A stretch of 62,515 nucleotides of DNA, taken from positions 1 to 62,515 of the forward strand of contig NZ_FUKI01000098.1 in NCBI RefSeq assembly GCF_900163755.1. The letters run 5' to 3'. Within the stretch, counting starts at the first letter, position 1; the number at the start of each line of letters is the position of its first letter. Of this stretch, positions 35,852-47,705 are shown piece by piece. The notes under the pieces are model-generated. The model was not told where the DNA came from. It saw nothing but the letters and a program-made list of their open reading frames with translations, and did not search any database. Source of the stretch: Crenothrix polyspora (GTDB lineage Bacteria; Pseudomonadota; Gammaproteobacteria; Methylococcales; Methylomonadaceae). The translations under genes and the position numbers were made by a program.

Positions 35852-37147
35852 ATGCCTATCGCAACTGATACTACCAATACCAACACGCTGTACAAAAAAA
35901 TCGCTTGGCGCTTAATGCCATTTTTGTTTTTTGGTTATGTGGCTGCCTATATCGACCGCATGAACGTCAGCTTTGCCAAGTTACAAATGGCCGGTGATTT
36001 AGGCTTTAGCGATACGGTTTATGGCATGGGAGCAGGCATTTTTTTTGTCGGTTACTTTTTCTTTGAAGTGCCTAGCAACATCATGTTGCATAAAATTGGC
36101 GCACGTATCTGGCTGACCCGCATTATGCTGATGTGGGGGGTTATTTCCAGCGCCATGATGTTTGCTGACAGCCCACTCAGTTTTTATGGCTTACGTTTAT
36201 TACTGGGCATGGGTGAGGCGGGGTTTTTCCCTGGCATTATCTTGTATTTAACCTATTGGTTTCCCAATCGCTACCGCGCCAAATGTACCGCCGTATTTAT
36301 TTTTGGCATTGCCTTTTCAGGTATTATCAGTGGGCCTATTTCCGGCTGGATCATGGAAAATCTGCAAAACGTCCATAACTTACGTGGCTGGCAATGGTTA
36401 TTTTTACTGGAAGGTTTACTGGCAGTGCTGTTAGGCTGTATCGCACCGTTTATCTTGCAGGATAAGCCTGAAAATGCACCGTGGTTAACCGCCGATGAAA
36501 AACGTTTGGTACGCGAACATCTTACTGCCGAACAACAACTGGCGGTAACTCAACACGCCGCATTTAAAGAAATTTTGGCCAATGCCAATATCTGGCTGCT
36601 CAGTGGCATTTATTTTTTGTTGGTGGCGGGTTTGTACAGTATTTCGTTTTGGCTGCCACAAATCATCCATGACTTTGGCCAAACCAGTTTGGTTACTACC
36701 GGCTTGCTCAGCTCAATTCCGTATCTCTGCGCCAGTATCGGCATGGGGCTAATCGCCTATTATTCAGATAAGCACAACGAACGTTACCGCATCATGCTGG
36801 CGTGCATGCTGGTGGGTGCGCTGGGTTTATTTGCCAGCGCGTGGTTTCAATCGCCGATCAGCTTATCGTTACTCAGTCTTTCTATAGCCTGTACTGGCAT
36901 CATGGCGTGTTTTACGCTATTTTGGACAATTCCCACCAAAATCCTCTCCAACACCAATATGACTGCTGCGGCCGGTATCGCTATGATTAATTCGCTGGGC
37001 GGTTTAGGCGGTTATATCGGGCCGTTTTTACTGGGCTGGATTAAAGACACCACGCATAATTTAAGTGCAGGGCTGTATGTGTTGTCAATAGGCTTATTAA
37101 TGGCCATGGGATTGTTAATATTAGTGCAAAGACGGGTTGCCATTTGA
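35852..37147 (+). CDS. MFS transporter of the anion:cation symporter family
   Basis: A 12-helix major facilitator. The N-terminal helix carries FFGYVAAYIDRMNVSFAKLQ and the loop GMGAGIFFVGYFFFEVPSN, both typical of the ACS (GudP/phthalate permease) branch that imports organic anions such as sugar acids or tartrate. LLGMGEAGFFPGIILYLTYW and the domain-domain repeat IMLACMLVGALGLFASAW follow. The substrate is not evident from the sequence and no catabolic genes adjoin it. Length 431 is normal. Confidence 0.88.
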   Translation: MPIATDTTNTNTLYKKIAWRLMPFLFFGYVAAYIDRMNVSFAKLQMAGDLGFSDTVYGMGAGIFFVGYFFFEVPSNIMLHKIGARIWLTRIMLMWGVISSAMMFADSPLSFYGLRLLLGMGEAGFFPGIILYLTYWFPNRYRAKCTAVFIFGIAFSGIISGPISGWIMENLQNVHNLRGWQWLFLLEGLLAVLLGCIAPFILQDKPENAPWLTADEKRLVREHLTAEQQLAVTQHAAFKEILANANIWLLSGIYFLLVAGLYSISFWLPQIIHDFGQTSLVTTGLLSSIPYLCASIGMGLIAYYSDKHNERYRIMLACMLVGALGLFASAWFQSPISLSLLSLSIACTGIMACFTLFWTIPTKILSNTNMTAAAGIAMINSLGGLGGYIGPFLLGWIKDTTHNLSAGLYVLSIGLLMAMGLLILVQRRVAI

Positions 37148-37181
37148 CAAACAGCGCTTTTAATCACCAGGCTCCTCTGCC

Positions 37182-37901
37182 TTAATCAGACAAATAATAT
37201 TCAACGGTAGAGACTACGCGGATTTTTTTGATATGCGGATTGTTAGTGTCTCGTGGCTCAATGGTAAACTGGCCTTGCGAAGCTTGTTTGATTTTACCCA
37301 GTTTGCTGTTGGAATCACCAGCGAATTTTTGCGCCACTTCCCGCGCTTTAGTAGTGGCCTCCTGAATCATTTCTGGCTTTATCTGATTGAGTTGACTGTA
37401 CAAATATTCTTCCGTTTGTCCTTGACTACTGCCGGTTAATGCAATACCTTTTTTACCTAATTCCGAAATGGCGCTCATGTGTGTACGCACCAGCGCCACG
37501 TTACTTGAATAGACCGTTACGGCCTGCAAAGCGGTATATCTAAAATCGGCATGCGTACCATCACTGTAAGCTTGTGCCGATTTATCGGTGATTGCAGGCG
37601 GTGAAACAGTAATTTCAGCTTCTTTGATACCGGCTTGCAATAGGTAGTCTTTAATAGTTTTGGCATTGCTTTCAAGGCTACCGTACAACTTTCCCAAGTC
37701 GTTATCGGCTACGGCGTATTGAATCGGCCAAATAACAATATCTGAAGGCATTTCGCGCTCAGATAAGCCTTTTACCGCAACGGTGCGTTCGTATTCTTTA
37801 AAGCGAATAGCGGCATCACCTAAAAAATAACCTAATGCTGCTAATCCTAAAAAAATAAACAATCCTAAAATAAATGCACTGGTATTTTGCTTTTCTTGCA
37901 T
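37182..37901 (-). CDS. SIMPL-domain (DUF541) envelope protein
   Basis: One N-terminal membrane helix (SAFILGLFIFLGLAALGYFL) anchors a periplasmic SIMPL domain: AVKGLSEREMPSDIVIWPIQ, ITVSPPAITDKSAQ and FTIEPRDTNNPHIKKIRVV. SIMPL proteins (YggE-like) have no settled function; oxidative or envelope stress roles are proposed for some. I start at MQEKQNTSAF because a GGAG precedes it by seven bases; a TTG four codons earlier is also in frame. It converges on the MFS gene with a 34-bp gap. Confidence 0.85.
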   Translation of the reverse strand: MQEKQNTSAFILGLFIFLGLAALGYFLGDAAIRFKEYERTVAVKGLSEREMPSDIVIWPIQYAVADNDLGKLYGSLESNAKTIKDYLLQAGIKEAEITVSPPAITDKSAQAYSDGTHADFRYTALQAVTVYSSNVALVRTHMSAISELGKKGIALTGSSQGQTEEYLYSQLNQIKPEMIQEATTKAREVAQKFAGDSNSKLGKIKQASQGQFTIEPRDTNNPHIKKIRVVSTVEYYLSD

Positions 37902-38013
37902 TTTTTTCTCCAAAGGCGTTTCAATTAATTAAGATACACGACAATCATATGTTGCTTACGTAGCGTTCGCCCCATCTGTTATTGCACCACACGTTGGCTG
38001 ATTTTATAGAATC

Positions 38014-38048
38014 GTAGGGTGGTTTCGCACCAGCAAACCACCCTACAG
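38014..38048. repeat. GTAGGGTGGTTTCGC palindromic repeat, copy A
   Basis: GTAGGGTGGTTT at the left pairs with AAACCACCCTAC at the right around CGCACCAGC, a 12-bp perfect hairpin. It is followed by AGGCAGAGC. A near-identical unit follows at 38397-38430 and a diverged one lies at 7372-7405, so this is a dispersed family. Confidence 0.75.
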
Positions 38049-38173
38049 GCAGAGCGAAATGATGCGCTTCATTCAGTACATTCTGTCATACAAATGTCAC
38101 AAAATTGTCATCACCGTTTAATATAAATTCATGATTATAGACCTCATCCAAAACACTTAAAGAGAGTATTATC

Positions 38174-38377
38174 ATGAAACAAGGCAATATTTACCAAAAT
38201 CCCACTTCCCTTAATGACAGCTTGTTTACGCATAGCAACTTATCTACGTCAACAACATTATGGCTTTACCGTTTAACGATGGCTCTTTTTTGCCTACTGG
38301 CACCTTGGGGGGTTGAACTGTTTGCCGACGAATTTTTTTTATTGTCCCATGACGGATGGCATCTCTACCCGCTATAG
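38174..38377 (+). CDS. Possible small protein between two repeat copies
   Basis: A 67-residue frame starting MKQGNIYQNPTSLNDSLFTH with a GAGAG about nine bases before the ATG. Residues 30-52 (LWLYRLTMALFCLLAPWGVE) could form a membrane helix or part of one. I recognise no family. It lies alone between two direct copies of the GTAGGGTGGTTT repeat and is not clearly part of any operon, so it may be a real small gene or chance. Confidence 0.4.
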   Translation: MKQGNIYQNPTSLNDSLFTHSNLSTSTTLWLYRLTMALFCLLAPWGVELFADEFFLLSHDGWHLYPL

Positions 38378-38396
38378 CGCGTAAGATAGTTGAATC

Positions 38397-38430
38397 GTAG
38401 GGTGATTTCGCGCCAGCAAACACCCTACAG
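38397..38430. repeat. GTAGGGTGATTTCGC palindromic repeat, copy B
   Basis: Direct repeat of 38014-38048, sharing the flank GAATC before and AGGCAGAGC after. The arms are slightly weaker (GTAGGGTG-ATTT against AAA-CACCCTAC). It lies just downstream of the gatB stop on the minus strand and could end or stabilise that transcript. Confidence 0.7.
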
Positions 38431-38470
38431 GCAGAGCCATAGGATGTACTGGTGCTAAAAACAAGCAAAA

Positions 38471-39913
38471 TCAACCCTTCAATTTCGCCATCAGCCTCTT
38501 GTTGACTTCAGCCGGATTAGCCTTGCCCTGCATTTCCCGCATCACCTGCCCGACAAAGAAACCGAATACCTTGTCTTTACCACTGCGATATTGCTCAACC
38601 TGATCCATATTAGCAGCCATAATGCCATCAATAATGCTTTCTATAGCGCCGCTATCACTGATCTGCCTTAAGCCTTTGGCATTGATGACATCATCAGCAC
38701 TGACTGGATGTTGCCACATTTCCTCAAACACCTGCTTGGCGATTTTGCCGGAAATAGTCTCATCGCTGATACGTGCCAATAAACCCGCCAAACGTGGATA
38801 ATTAACCGGCGAATCAGAAATTTCCAGACCCGCCTTATTCAGCGCCGCCGACAAATCACCGGTAATCCAGTTGGCACACAATTTGGCATCACAGCCGGAT
38901 GCTGCAACCGTGGCTTCAAAATAATCCGCCAACGGGCGAGATGATGTCAATTGCGTGGCATTGTCTTCATCCAGGCCATACACCTCTTTAAAGCGCTGTT
39001 TTTTGGCCACCGGTAATTCAGGTAGCTGCGCTTTAATCTGCGCTTTAAATTCCTCGCTGATAATGACAGGCAGCAAATCAGGGTCGGGAAAATAGCGGTA
39101 ATCATTGGCTTCTTCCTTGCTGCGCATCGAGCGGGTTTCATCTTTCACCGAGTCATACAAACGGGTTTCCTGCACTACTCTGCCACCGCTTTCGATCAGC
39201 TCGATTTGGCGCTCGACCTCATGGTTAATGGCTTTTTCGACAAACTTGAAGGAATTGATGTTTTTGATTTCGGCACGCGTACCAAACTCCGCCTGGCCTT
39301 TTGGGCGCACCGAGACATTGGCATCGCAACGGAACGAACCTTCCTGCATATTGCCGTCACAAATGCCTAAATAACGCACCAGCTCGTGCAGCTTGCGCAT
39401 ATACGCCACCGCTTCTTTGGCAGAACGCATATCCGGTTCGGAGACAATCTCCAGCAATGGCGTACCGGCACGGTTTAAATCAATACCGCTCAAGCCCTGA
39501 AAGTTCTCATGCAGCGACTTACCGGCATCTTCTTCCAAATGGGCACGGGTAATGCCGATACGCTTGGTTTCGCCATCCACGTCAATATCCAGATGCCCTA
39601 TGCCAACAATGGGCAAATCCATCTGACTGATTTGGTAACCTTTCGGTAAATCAGGGTAAAAATAATTCTTCCGCGCAAACACGGAATAAGGTGCAATATG
39701 CGCCTCAATCGCCATGCCAAAGATAACCGCCATGCGCACGGCTTCCTGGTTTAATACCGGCAACACGCCCGGAAAACCCAAATCAACCGCACAGGCTTGG
39801 CTATTAGGTGCCGCACCATACGCAGTCGCTGCCCCAGAAAAAATCTTTGATTTTGTTGCCAGCTGGGTATGGATTTCCAGACCGATTACGACTTCCCAAT
39901 TTTCCATAGCCAT
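38471..39913 (-). CDS. gatB: Asp/Glu-tRNA amidotransferase subunit B
   Basis: Binds mischarged Glu-tRNA(Gln) or Asp-tRNA(Asn) and activates it for amidation. The N-terminal cradle has [20 protein letters not shown] and [20 protein letters not shown], and the C-terminal YqeY domain ends [20 protein letters not shown]. Length 480 is typical. It follows gatA by three bases, completing a gatC-gatA-gatB operon. Confidence 0.97.
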   Translation of the reverse strand: MAMENWEVVIGLEIHTQLATKSKIFSGAATAYGAAPNSQACAVDLGFPGVLPVLNQEAVRMAVIFGMAIEAHIAPYSVFARKNYFYPDLPKGYQISQMDLPIVGIGHLDIDVDGETKRIGITRAHLEEDAGKSLHENFQGLSGIDLNRAGTPLLEIVSEPDMRSAKEAVAYMRKLHELVRYLGICDGNMQEGSFRCDANVSVRPKGQAEFGTRAEIKNINSFKFVEKAINHEVERQIELIESGGRVVQETRLYDSVKDETRSMRSKEEANDYRYFPDPDLLPVIISEEFKAQIKAQLPELPVAKKQRFKEVYGLDEDNATQLTSSRPLADYFEATVAASGCDAKLCANWITGDLSAALNKAGLEISDSPVNYPRLAGLLARISDETISGKIAKQVFEEMWQHPVSADDVINAKGLRQISDSGAIESIIDGIMAANMDQVEQYRSGKDKVFGFFVGQVMREMQGKANPAEVNKRLMAKLKG

Positions 39914-39916
39914 CCC

Positions 39917-41368
39917 CTACTCAAAGCCTTTAGGACTTTTTTGATGCCAATCGGTGATTTTTTGATACTGATGGGCGATATTTAATAAGCGCTGTTCGGC
40001 AAAATAATTGCCGATGATGTGCAGACCCACCGGCTTGTGTTGTGCAAAACCCGCCGGAACCGACATCGCCGGCAAACCGGCCAGGTTAATGGCAATGGTG
40101 TAAATATCGGAGAGATACATTTCAATCGGGTTATTGATTTTTTCACCGATACCAAATGCTACCGACGGCGCAACCGGCCCCATAATGACATCCACTTCTT
40201 GCAGGGCGCGTTTGAAATCTTCGGCAATTAAACGCCGTACTTTTTGGGCTTTTAGATAATAGGCATCATAGTAACCGGCGGATAACGCATAGGTTCCCAT
40301 CAGGATACGGCGCTTAACTTCCTTACCAAATGCCTCACCGCGTGAGCGCACGTACAAATCGGTTAAATCGACAGGATCTTTGCAGCGATAGCCAAAGCGC
40401 ACGCCGTCAAAGCGCGACAAATTGGCCGAGCATTCAGCGGATGCAATCACATAATAAGCAGGGATCGCCAAGTTTAAATTCGGTATGGAGATTTCCTTGA
40501 TGATTGCGCCAAGCTTTTGATATTCCTTAATGGCCGCCTCAATCACCGCCGCCACATCGGGCGCTAACCCTTCCCCAAAAAATTCTTTTGGCAAGCCAAT
40601 GCTTAAACCTTGTAAGCTGGTATTAAGCCCTGCCAGATAATCCGGCACAGCGCAGTCAACGCTAGTGGAATCTTTCGGATCAAATCCCGCCATAGCCTGT
40701 AACACGATGGCCGCATCTTCCGCACTGCGCGTCATCGGCCCACCTTGGTCCAAACTGGAGGCATAGGCAATCATGCCATAGCGCGATACGCGACCGTAAG
40801 TGGGTTTTAAACCGGTAATACCACAATGCGAAGCCGGTTGACGGATAGATCCACCGGTATCGGTACCGGTGGCACATACCGCCAAACCCGCTGCAACCGC
40901 CGCCGCCGAACCACCGGACGAGCCGCCGGGTACAGCGTTCAGATCCCAAGGATTTTTAACCGCACCGTAATAACTGTTTTCGTTGGAAGAGCCCATCGCA
41001 AACTCGTCCATATTGAGCTTACCTAGCATTACTGCGCCCGCAGTGTTAAATTTTTCTATCACCGTGGCGTTATAGGGTGCCAAAAAATTATCCAGCATTT
41101 TAGAACCACAACTGGTTTTAACACCTTGGGTACAAAAAATATCTTTTTGGGCAATAGGAATGCCGGTGAGTAAATTAGCTTCACCTGTCGCCAATTTTAA
41201 ATCAGCCGCTTGAGCCGTTTGCAAGGCCAAGTCTTCGGTAACAGTGATATAAGCATTAAGCGTGTCATACTGCTTAATTCTATTTAGGAAAGTTTGCGTT
41301 AACTCAACGCTGGAAAAGTCACCGGCACGCAAACCCTGCGCCAGTTCAATAATGGTTTTAGTGTGCAT
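39917..41368 (-). CDS. gatA: Asp/Glu-tRNA amidotransferase subunit A
   Basis: Amidase subunit that releases ammonia from glutamine. The Ser-cisSer-Lys triad lies in [15 protein letters not shown] (Lys), [15 protein letters not shown] (cis-Ser) and [15 protein letters not shown] (nucleophile). Length 483 from the chosen start. The start [11 protein letters not shown] has an AGGA seven bases upstream; a TTG six codons earlier is less likely. It begins ten bases after gatC. Confidence 0.97.
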   Translation of the reverse strand: MHTKTIIELAQGLRAGDFSSVELTQTFLNRIKQYDTLNAYITVTEDLALQTAQAADLKLATGEANLLTGIPIAQKDIFCTQGVKTSCGSKMLDNFLAPYNATVIEKFNTAGAVMLGKLNMDEFAMGSSNENSYYGAVKNPWDLNAVPGGSSGGSAAAVAAGLAVCATGTDTGGSIRQPASHCGITGLKPTYGRVSRYGMIAYASSLDQGGPMTRSAEDAAIVLQAMAGFDPKDSTSVDCAVPDYLAGLNTSLQGLSIGLPKEFFGEGLAPDVAAVIEAAIKEYQKLGAIIKEISIPNLNLAIPAYYVIASAECSANLSRFDGVRFGYRCKDPVDLTDLYVRSRGEAFGKEVKRRILMGTYALSAGYYDAYYLKAQKVRRLIAEDFKRALQEVDVIMGPVAPSVAFGIGEKINNPIEMYLSDIYTIAINLAGLPAMSVPAGFAQHKPVGLHIIGNYFAEQRLLNIAHQYQKITDWHQKSPKGFE

Positions 41369-41378
41369 GATAGTGTCC

Positions 41379-41666
41379 TTACTCAATAACCTTGGGCACT
41401 AAATAAAGTCCCGAATCTACTTGTGGCGCAATCGCCTGAAATTGTTTATGCTGATCCCGCTCGGTTACTTCATCTGTTCTTAAACGTTGACCCTGTTCCA
41501 TAGGATGCGCCATAGGTTCTATGCCGTCAGTGTTCAGATCACTCATCTGCACCATTAAATTCAACATGCCAGATAAGTCATGGGTGTAAGCCTCAATATC
41601 CAGCTCATCTATCCCTAGCCGCGCCAAATGCGCAATTTTCTTTACATCACTCGCCGTTAACGACAT
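41379..41666 (-). CDS. gatC: Asp/Glu-tRNA amidotransferase subunit C
   Basis: Small subunit that holds GatA and GatB together. The 95-residue product reads [20 protein letters not shown] and has the central [20 protein letters not shown] motif with the conserved GIEPM. It is the first gene of the operon. The promoter must lie in the AT-rich gap up to 42147. Confidence 0.95.
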   Translation of the reverse strand: MSLTASDVKKIAHLARLGIDELDIEAYTHDLSGMLNLMVQMSDLNTDGIEPMAHPMEQGQRLRTDEVTERDQHKQFQAIAPQVDSGLYLVPKVIE

Positions 41667-43191
<1,525 letters not shown>

Positions 43192-43223
43192 CATTCCACA
43201 TAAATAAATTATTTACTCTGGTA

Positions 43224-43250
43224 GCGACCGAAATAATTTAACTCGGTCGC
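43224..43250 (+). promoter_or_regulatory. Stem-loop between mreB and mreC
   Basis: GCGACCGA at 43224-43231 pairs perfectly with TCGGTCGC at 43243-43250 around an 11-base AT loop. The sequence afterwards is ATGGCTTTAATT, without a proper U-run, so it may be a weak attenuator or an mRNA-processing or stabilising hairpin that keeps MreB in excess over MreCD. Confidence 0.5.
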
Positions 43251-43284
43251 ATGGCTTTAATTAACCAAATACGAGATACCCGCC

Positions 43285-44235
43285 ATAAAACTTATATTTG
43301 CTACCGGCCCATCCAGCACAGCCCGTCTACTTGTGGCTCTTATTGCTTCTATAGCATTACTGATAACTGAACACAAAAGTCCTCGCTTAGATCCCTTACG
43401 CTCAGGTTTGTCAGTTTTAATTGACCCATTAAAATATTTGGTTGATATGCCTGTCATGGTTTTTAAAAATACCCAGACAGCCATCAGTTCGCAAACAAGC
43501 TTAAAAGCAGAAAACAAAGTCTTGCGCGAAGAGCAATATATAAATAAATCCAAATTACTTAAATTTGATGCCTTAGAAAAAGAAAATATCCGTCTCCGCG
43601 CTTTATTAGAAAACTCATTTAAGCTGGGTGAACAAGTACTCATTGCGGAGCTGCTGTCCATTAAGATGGCACCGTATGAACATATTGTTGTGGTTAATAA
43701 AGGCACTCGCTTTGGTGTCCATGCCCAACAACCGGTACTTGATACCAACGGCATTGTCGGACAGGTTTTTAGGGCGCTGCCGTTTAGCTCGGAAATTATG
43801 CTTATTACCGATCTTAACCACGCTATCCCTGTACAAATCAACCGCAACGGCCTGTTAACCATTGCGGTAGGCAGCGGCCAACTTAACCGCTTAAACTTAC
43901 CATTTTTGCCCAATAATGCCGATATTCGTCCTGGCGATTTACTCATTACATCGGGCTTGGGCGGTACTTTTCCGCCGGGTTATCCGGTGGGTGTTGTTGA
44001 TGATTTTACGCCTGAATCAACCAAACCGTTCCCAGCTATTACCGCAACCCCTAAAGCCATGCTCGACAGGAACAGGGAATTAATGATTGTGTGGACGAAA
44101 TCCACCCCAATTCCCTTAGGCGTAGCCCCAACAACCAGCGAAGCTGATACAAAAAATACCGTACTTAAGCCGCTAGATACCGCAATACCCACAACAACCA
44201 GTAAACCTGCCACACAGAAAAGCAACCATGATTGA
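43285..44235 (+). CDS. mreC: Rod shape-determining protein MreC, start codon unusual
   Basis: Bitopic protein linking MreB to the periplasmic PBP2 machinery. The recognisable N-terminus, FATGPSSTARLLVALIASIA, precedes the membrane helix; a coiled coil (LKAENKVLREEQYINKSKLL) and the beta-rich MreC domain (GLGGTFPPGYPVGVV) follow, with a Thr/Pro-rich tail. The natural start position is ATA at 43285, not a normal start codon. The first standard codon in frame is GTG at 43333, inside the helix. The upstream stop is at 43258, so no other start exists. Confidence 0.85.
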   Translation: MKLIFATGPSSTARLLVALIASIALLITEHKSPRLDPLRSGLSVLIDPLKYLVDMPVMVFKNTQTAISSQTSLKAENKVLREEQYINKSKLLKFDALEKENIRLRALLENSFKLGEQVLIAELLSIKMAPYEHIVVVNKGTRFGVHAQQPVLDTNGIVGQVFRALPFSSEIMLITDLNHAIPVQINRNGLLTIAVGSGQLNRLNLPFLPNNADIRPGDLLITSGLGGTFPPGYPVGVVDDFTPESTKPFPAITATPKAMLDRNRELMIVWTKSTPIPLGVAPTTSEADTKNTVLKPLDTAIPTTTSKPATQKSNHD

Positions 44236-44710
44236 CCAATACAGTCTTGGCCGTATTTTATCAACCGTTGCTATTGCGATGATTTTAAGAATAGCACCTT
44301 GGCCAGACTTTATGGTTGCCCTCAATCCAGATTGGGTGTTACTGACACTGATTTACTGGACATTAGCCTTACCTGAACGTGTTGGTATATTCCACGCCTG
44401 GACGTTTGGCCTGTTAACCGATGTACTCACTGGCAGACTATTTGGACAACATGCCTTGGCGTATTCTTTAATCAGTTATGCCTGTATAAAATTTCATAAA
44501 CGACTACGACCTTTTCCATTGTTGCAACAACAATTGTTTATATTTTTATTTCTGCTAGTCTCGCAATTATTACTTTTTTGGATAAAAAGCCTACACACAC
44601 CAGGTCAGCTGCCAGCGATTTTTTGGTTACCGGTATTAACCGGCACCGTGTGTTGGCCACTGGTTTACAAAACACTGCGCTTTGTTCGTCTTCTGCATAA
44701 CTCAAAGTAA
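44228..44710 (+). CDS. mreD: Rod shape-determining protein MreD
   Basis: Small inner-membrane elongasome protein. The 160-residue product has about five helices and the typical MVALNPDWVLLTLIYWTLAL and GIFHAWTFGLLTDVLTGRLF segments. It overlaps the end of mreC by eight bases. mrdA follows after 14 bp with a CAGGAG ribosome site. Confidence 0.93.
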   Translation: MIDQYSLGRILSTVAIAMILRIAPWPDFMVALNPDWVLLTLIYWTLALPERVGIFHAWTFGLLTDVLTGRLFGQHALAYSLISYACIKFHKRLRPFPLLQQQLFIFLFLLVSQLLLFWIKSLHTPGQLPAIFWLPVLTGTVCWPLVYKTLRFVRLLHNSK

Positions 44711-44724
44711 ATCAGGAGAATACA

Positions 44725-46596
44725 ATGCCATCGCATAATTACTCCATCCGAGATAAATTTCTGGAAGAGCGGATATTTCTCAATCGTATCGTCGCGGCTT
44801 TTATTTTTATTGCTTTACTAACCACAGGCTTGGTTACAAGACTGGTGTACTTGCAAATTGTAGGACACGAACTTTACTCAACCAAAGCCAAAGAAAACAG
44901 CATTAAAATCACACCGCTGGTACCCACACGCGGCATGATTTACGATCGTAAAGGCCGAGTACTGGCAGAAAACACCCAAACCTTTACCTTAGAAATAACA
45001 CCAGAAAAAACTGGCAAAGAGCCCGAAAATCTTGAAAAAACGCTACAGCGTCTGCAACAATTATTAACTATATCGCCTGATAAAATTGAATTATTCCATA
45101 AACTTAGAATACGACAAAAACGTTTTGCCCCCACACCGCTACTGACCAATATGTCTAACGACGAGATGGTAAAATTTGCCGTGGTCAGGCCGTATTTTCC
45201 CGGTGTAGACATCAAAACCCATCTGGTCAGAAACTATCCTTTCAAAGAATTAACCGCACATGTGGTGGGCTATGTAGGCCGTATCAACGAAAAAGACCTT
45301 AAATCTTTACCAACGACTGAATACAGCGGCTCCACGTACGTGGGTAAACTGGGCATAGAAAGCTCGTATGAAACGACATTACATGGCAAAACCGGTTATG
45401 CAGAAATGGAAACCAACGTACAGGCGCGGGCTCTTAAAACCTTAAATGAAGTCAATCCTGTCGCAGGGGCAAATCTTTATCTTACTTTAGATATAGATTT
45501 ACAAAAAACCGCTTACGATGCCCTGGATAAATTCAATGGCGCGGTGGTAGCGATTGAGATTAAAACTGGCGGCGTATTAGTATTTGCCAGTAGACCCGGT
45601 TTTGACCCCAACCCTTTTGTATCCGGCATCAGCGGCCCCGAATACAAGGCCTTAACCTCGTCAGATGACCAGCCGTTATATAATCGCGCTCTACGCGGCT
45701 TGTATCCACCAGGCTCTACCGTTAAACCGTTTATTGCATTGGCAGGGCTTGAAAATGAAGCCATCGGCAAGCAAACCCGACTACACTGCCCAGGATTTTA
45801 TCAATTACCTAATGATAAACACCGTTTCCGCGACTGGAAAAAATCCGGTCACGGCTCCGTGGATATGAGTGCTGCAATCACCCAATCCTGCGATGTCTAC
45901 TTTTATCGTCTGGCCAATTTACTGGGTATAGAGCGTATGCATAATTTTATGCAAAAAATGGGCTTTGGCGAAAAAACCGGCATTGATCTCATGGGTGAAA
46001 AAGCAGGAGTTTATCCCTCTAAAGAATGGAAGATGACCGAAAAAAAACAACGTTGGTATCCTGGTGAAACCCTTATTACCGGCATAGGCCAAGGCTTTAC
46101 ACTGGTTACCCCCCTGCAATTGGCGCGTGCTACCGCCACTTTAGCCAACAAAGGCGATGTCGTCACACCTTTTTTAGTTGATAAAATTGTTGCCGCCACC
46201 GCCACCACTAAAGGCCCTGAAATCCACCAGGACAACCTACATTTAAATGCCAGCAATGTCAGCAGCATTTTTTCAGCCATGATTAACGTGGTACACGGTG
46301 CTGGCGGTACGGCAAAAAGCATAGGTCACGACATAAACTACCAAATTGCGGGTAAAACAGGTACTGCACAAGTGTTTAATATTAAACAAGGCGCAAAATA
46401 TAATGAAAGAAGCATCGGTTTTAAATTGCATGATCATGCGTTATTTATTTCATTTGCCCCGGCAGATAACCCACAAATTGCTGTTGCCGTTATTGCCGAA
46501 CACGGTGGTCACGGTGGCTCAGTCGCAGCACCTATCGCCGCCAAAGTTATCAAGCAATTTTTAGGAGGCACTGGTGAGAACCGAAACCCGCCATGA
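44725..46596 (+). CDS. mrdA: Penicillin-binding protein 2 (elongasome transpeptidase)
   Basis: Cross-links peptidoglycan during side-wall growth. One N-terminal helix (IVAAFIFIALLTTGLVTRLV), a PBP dimerisation domain with RGMIYDRKGRVLAENTQT, then the transpeptidase: YPPGSTVKPFIALAG carries the SxxK nucleophile, TQSCDVYFYRLA holds SxD/N and GKTGTAQV holds KTG. Length 623 is typical. Its 3' end overlaps rodA by 23 bp. Confidence 0.97.
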   Translation: MPSHNYSIRDKFLEERIFLNRIVAAFIFIALLTTGLVTRLVYLQIVGHELYSTKAKENSIKITPLVPTRGMIYDRKGRVLAENTQTFTLEITPEKTGKEPENLEKTLQRLQQLLTISPDKIELFHKLRIRQKRFAPTPLLTNMSNDEMVKFAVVRPYFPGVDIKTHLVRNYPFKELTAHVVGYVGRINEKDLKSLPTTEYSGSTYVGKLGIESSYETTLHGKTGYAEMETNVQARALKTLNEVNPVAGANLYLTLDIDLQKTAYDALDKFNGAVVAIEIKTGGVLVFASRPGFDPNPFVSGISGPEYKALTSSDDQPLYNRALRGLYPPGSTVKPFIALAGLENEAIGKQTRLHCPGFYQLPNDKHRFRDWKKSGHGSVDMSAAITQSCDVYFYRLANLLGIERMHNFMQKMGFGEKTGIDLMGEKAGVYPSKEWKMTEKKQRWYPGETLITGIGQGFTLVTPLQLARATATLANKGDVVTPFLVDKIVAATATTKGPEIHQDNLHLNASNVSSIFSAMINVVHGAGGTAKSIGHDINYQIAGKTGTAQVFNIKQGAKYNERSIGFKLHDHALFISFAPADNPQIAVAVIAEHGGHGGSVAAPIAAKVIKQFLGGTGENRNPP

Positions 46597-47704
46597 GCAT
46601 TTTCAGCGACCTTCCGTTTTAGGCAATATTCTCAGGAGGTTACATGTTGATATTCCGCTGTTTATTGCCTTGGTACTCACCTCATTACTAAGCCTTTTCA
46701 TCCTGTACAGCGCAGGCGGACAAGATATGGGGATGTTAACTCGCCAAGCCACACGTATGGTCATGGCATTTAGCCTGATGATACTGCTCGCGCATGTCAA
46801 TCCTAATCAATTGAAACATTACTCGGCTGGCTTATTTGGCTTGGGCGTTTTTTTGCTGCTGGCCGTATTAATTATGGGGACGATAGGCAAGGGCGCACAG
46901 CGTTGGTTAGACTTAGGCTTTATGAAATTTCAGCCCTCGGAAATCATCAAAATTACCACACCGATGATGATCGCTTGGTATATGTCGCAACACCCTTTAC
47001 CGCCAAGACCACAGCATTTGTGTATTGCTATCGTCCTTATCCTAATACCCACCTTGTTGATCGCTAAACAACCAGATTTAGGTACTGCCATATTAGTGGC
47101 CAGTGCCGGTGCGGGTGTGTTATTTTTTGCAGGATTATCGTGGTGGCTTATCGCAGGTCTAGCAGGTTTACTTGCAGGCTTAGCGCCGATCATCTGGCAC
47201 TTTATGATTCCCTATCAAAAATCCCGTGTTATTACCTTGTTCAACCCCGAAGCTGATCCCTTGGGTAAAGGCTATCACATTATTCAATCGAAAATTGCTA
47301 TTGGCTCCGGTGGGATTTACGGTAAAGGCTGGACCGGCAGTACCCAATCCGAGCTTAACTTTCTACCCGAAAGCCATACTGATTTTATTTTTGCGGTATT
47401 TGCCGAAGAATTTGGCTTATTTGGTTGTTTAGGCTTGCTGACCCTGTACTTATTTATTATTGGCCGCTGTCTTTATATTGCTGTACAAGCACAAGACGTT
47501 TACTGCCGCTTATTAGCCAGTAGCTTGGCATTTACTTTTTTTGTTTATGTTTTCGTTAATATTGGCATGGTGATTGGCATATTACCGGTGGTTGGCGTGC
47601 CACTGCCGTTAATCAGTTACGGCGGCACTTCGGCTGTTACCTTACAAGCTGGTTTTGGCATTTTAATGTCGATACACACGCACAGAAAACTATTACCCCG
47701 TTAA
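46574..47704 (+). CDS. rodA: Peptidoglycan glycosyltransferase RodA
   Basis: SEDS-family polymerase that works with PBP2. About ten helices are seen, with GKGAQRWLDLGFMKFQPSEI, IAKQPDLGTAILVASAG (the catalytic Asp region) and VGVPLPLISYGGTSAVTLQA. The start is a GTG at 46574 with GGAGG about six bases upstream, inside the end of mrdA. Length 376 is normal. Confidence 0.96.
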   Translation: MRTETRHEHFQRPSVLGNILRRLHVDIPLFIALVLTSLLSLFILYSAGGQDMGMLTRQATRMVMAFSLMILLAHVNPNQLKHYSAGLFGLGVFLLLAVLIMGTIGKGAQRWLDLGFMKFQPSEIIKITTPMMIAWYMSQHPLPPRPQHLCIAIVLILIPTLLIAKQPDLGTAILVASAGAGVLFFAGLSWWLIAGLAGLLAGLAPIIWHFMIPYQKSRVITLFNPEADPLGKGYHIIQSKIAIGSGGIYGKGWTGSTQSELNFLPESHTDFIFAVFAEEFGLFGCLGLLTLYLFIIGRCLYIAVQAQDVYCRLLASSLAFTFFVYVFVNIGMVIGILPVVGVPLPLISYGGTSAVTLQAGFGILMSIHTHRKLLPR

Positions 47705-47705
47705 T

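Noticed and set aside
43251-43370. ATG at 43251 as the start of mreC
   Set aside because: It is in a different frame and runs into a stop; it does not encode the MreC N-terminus.
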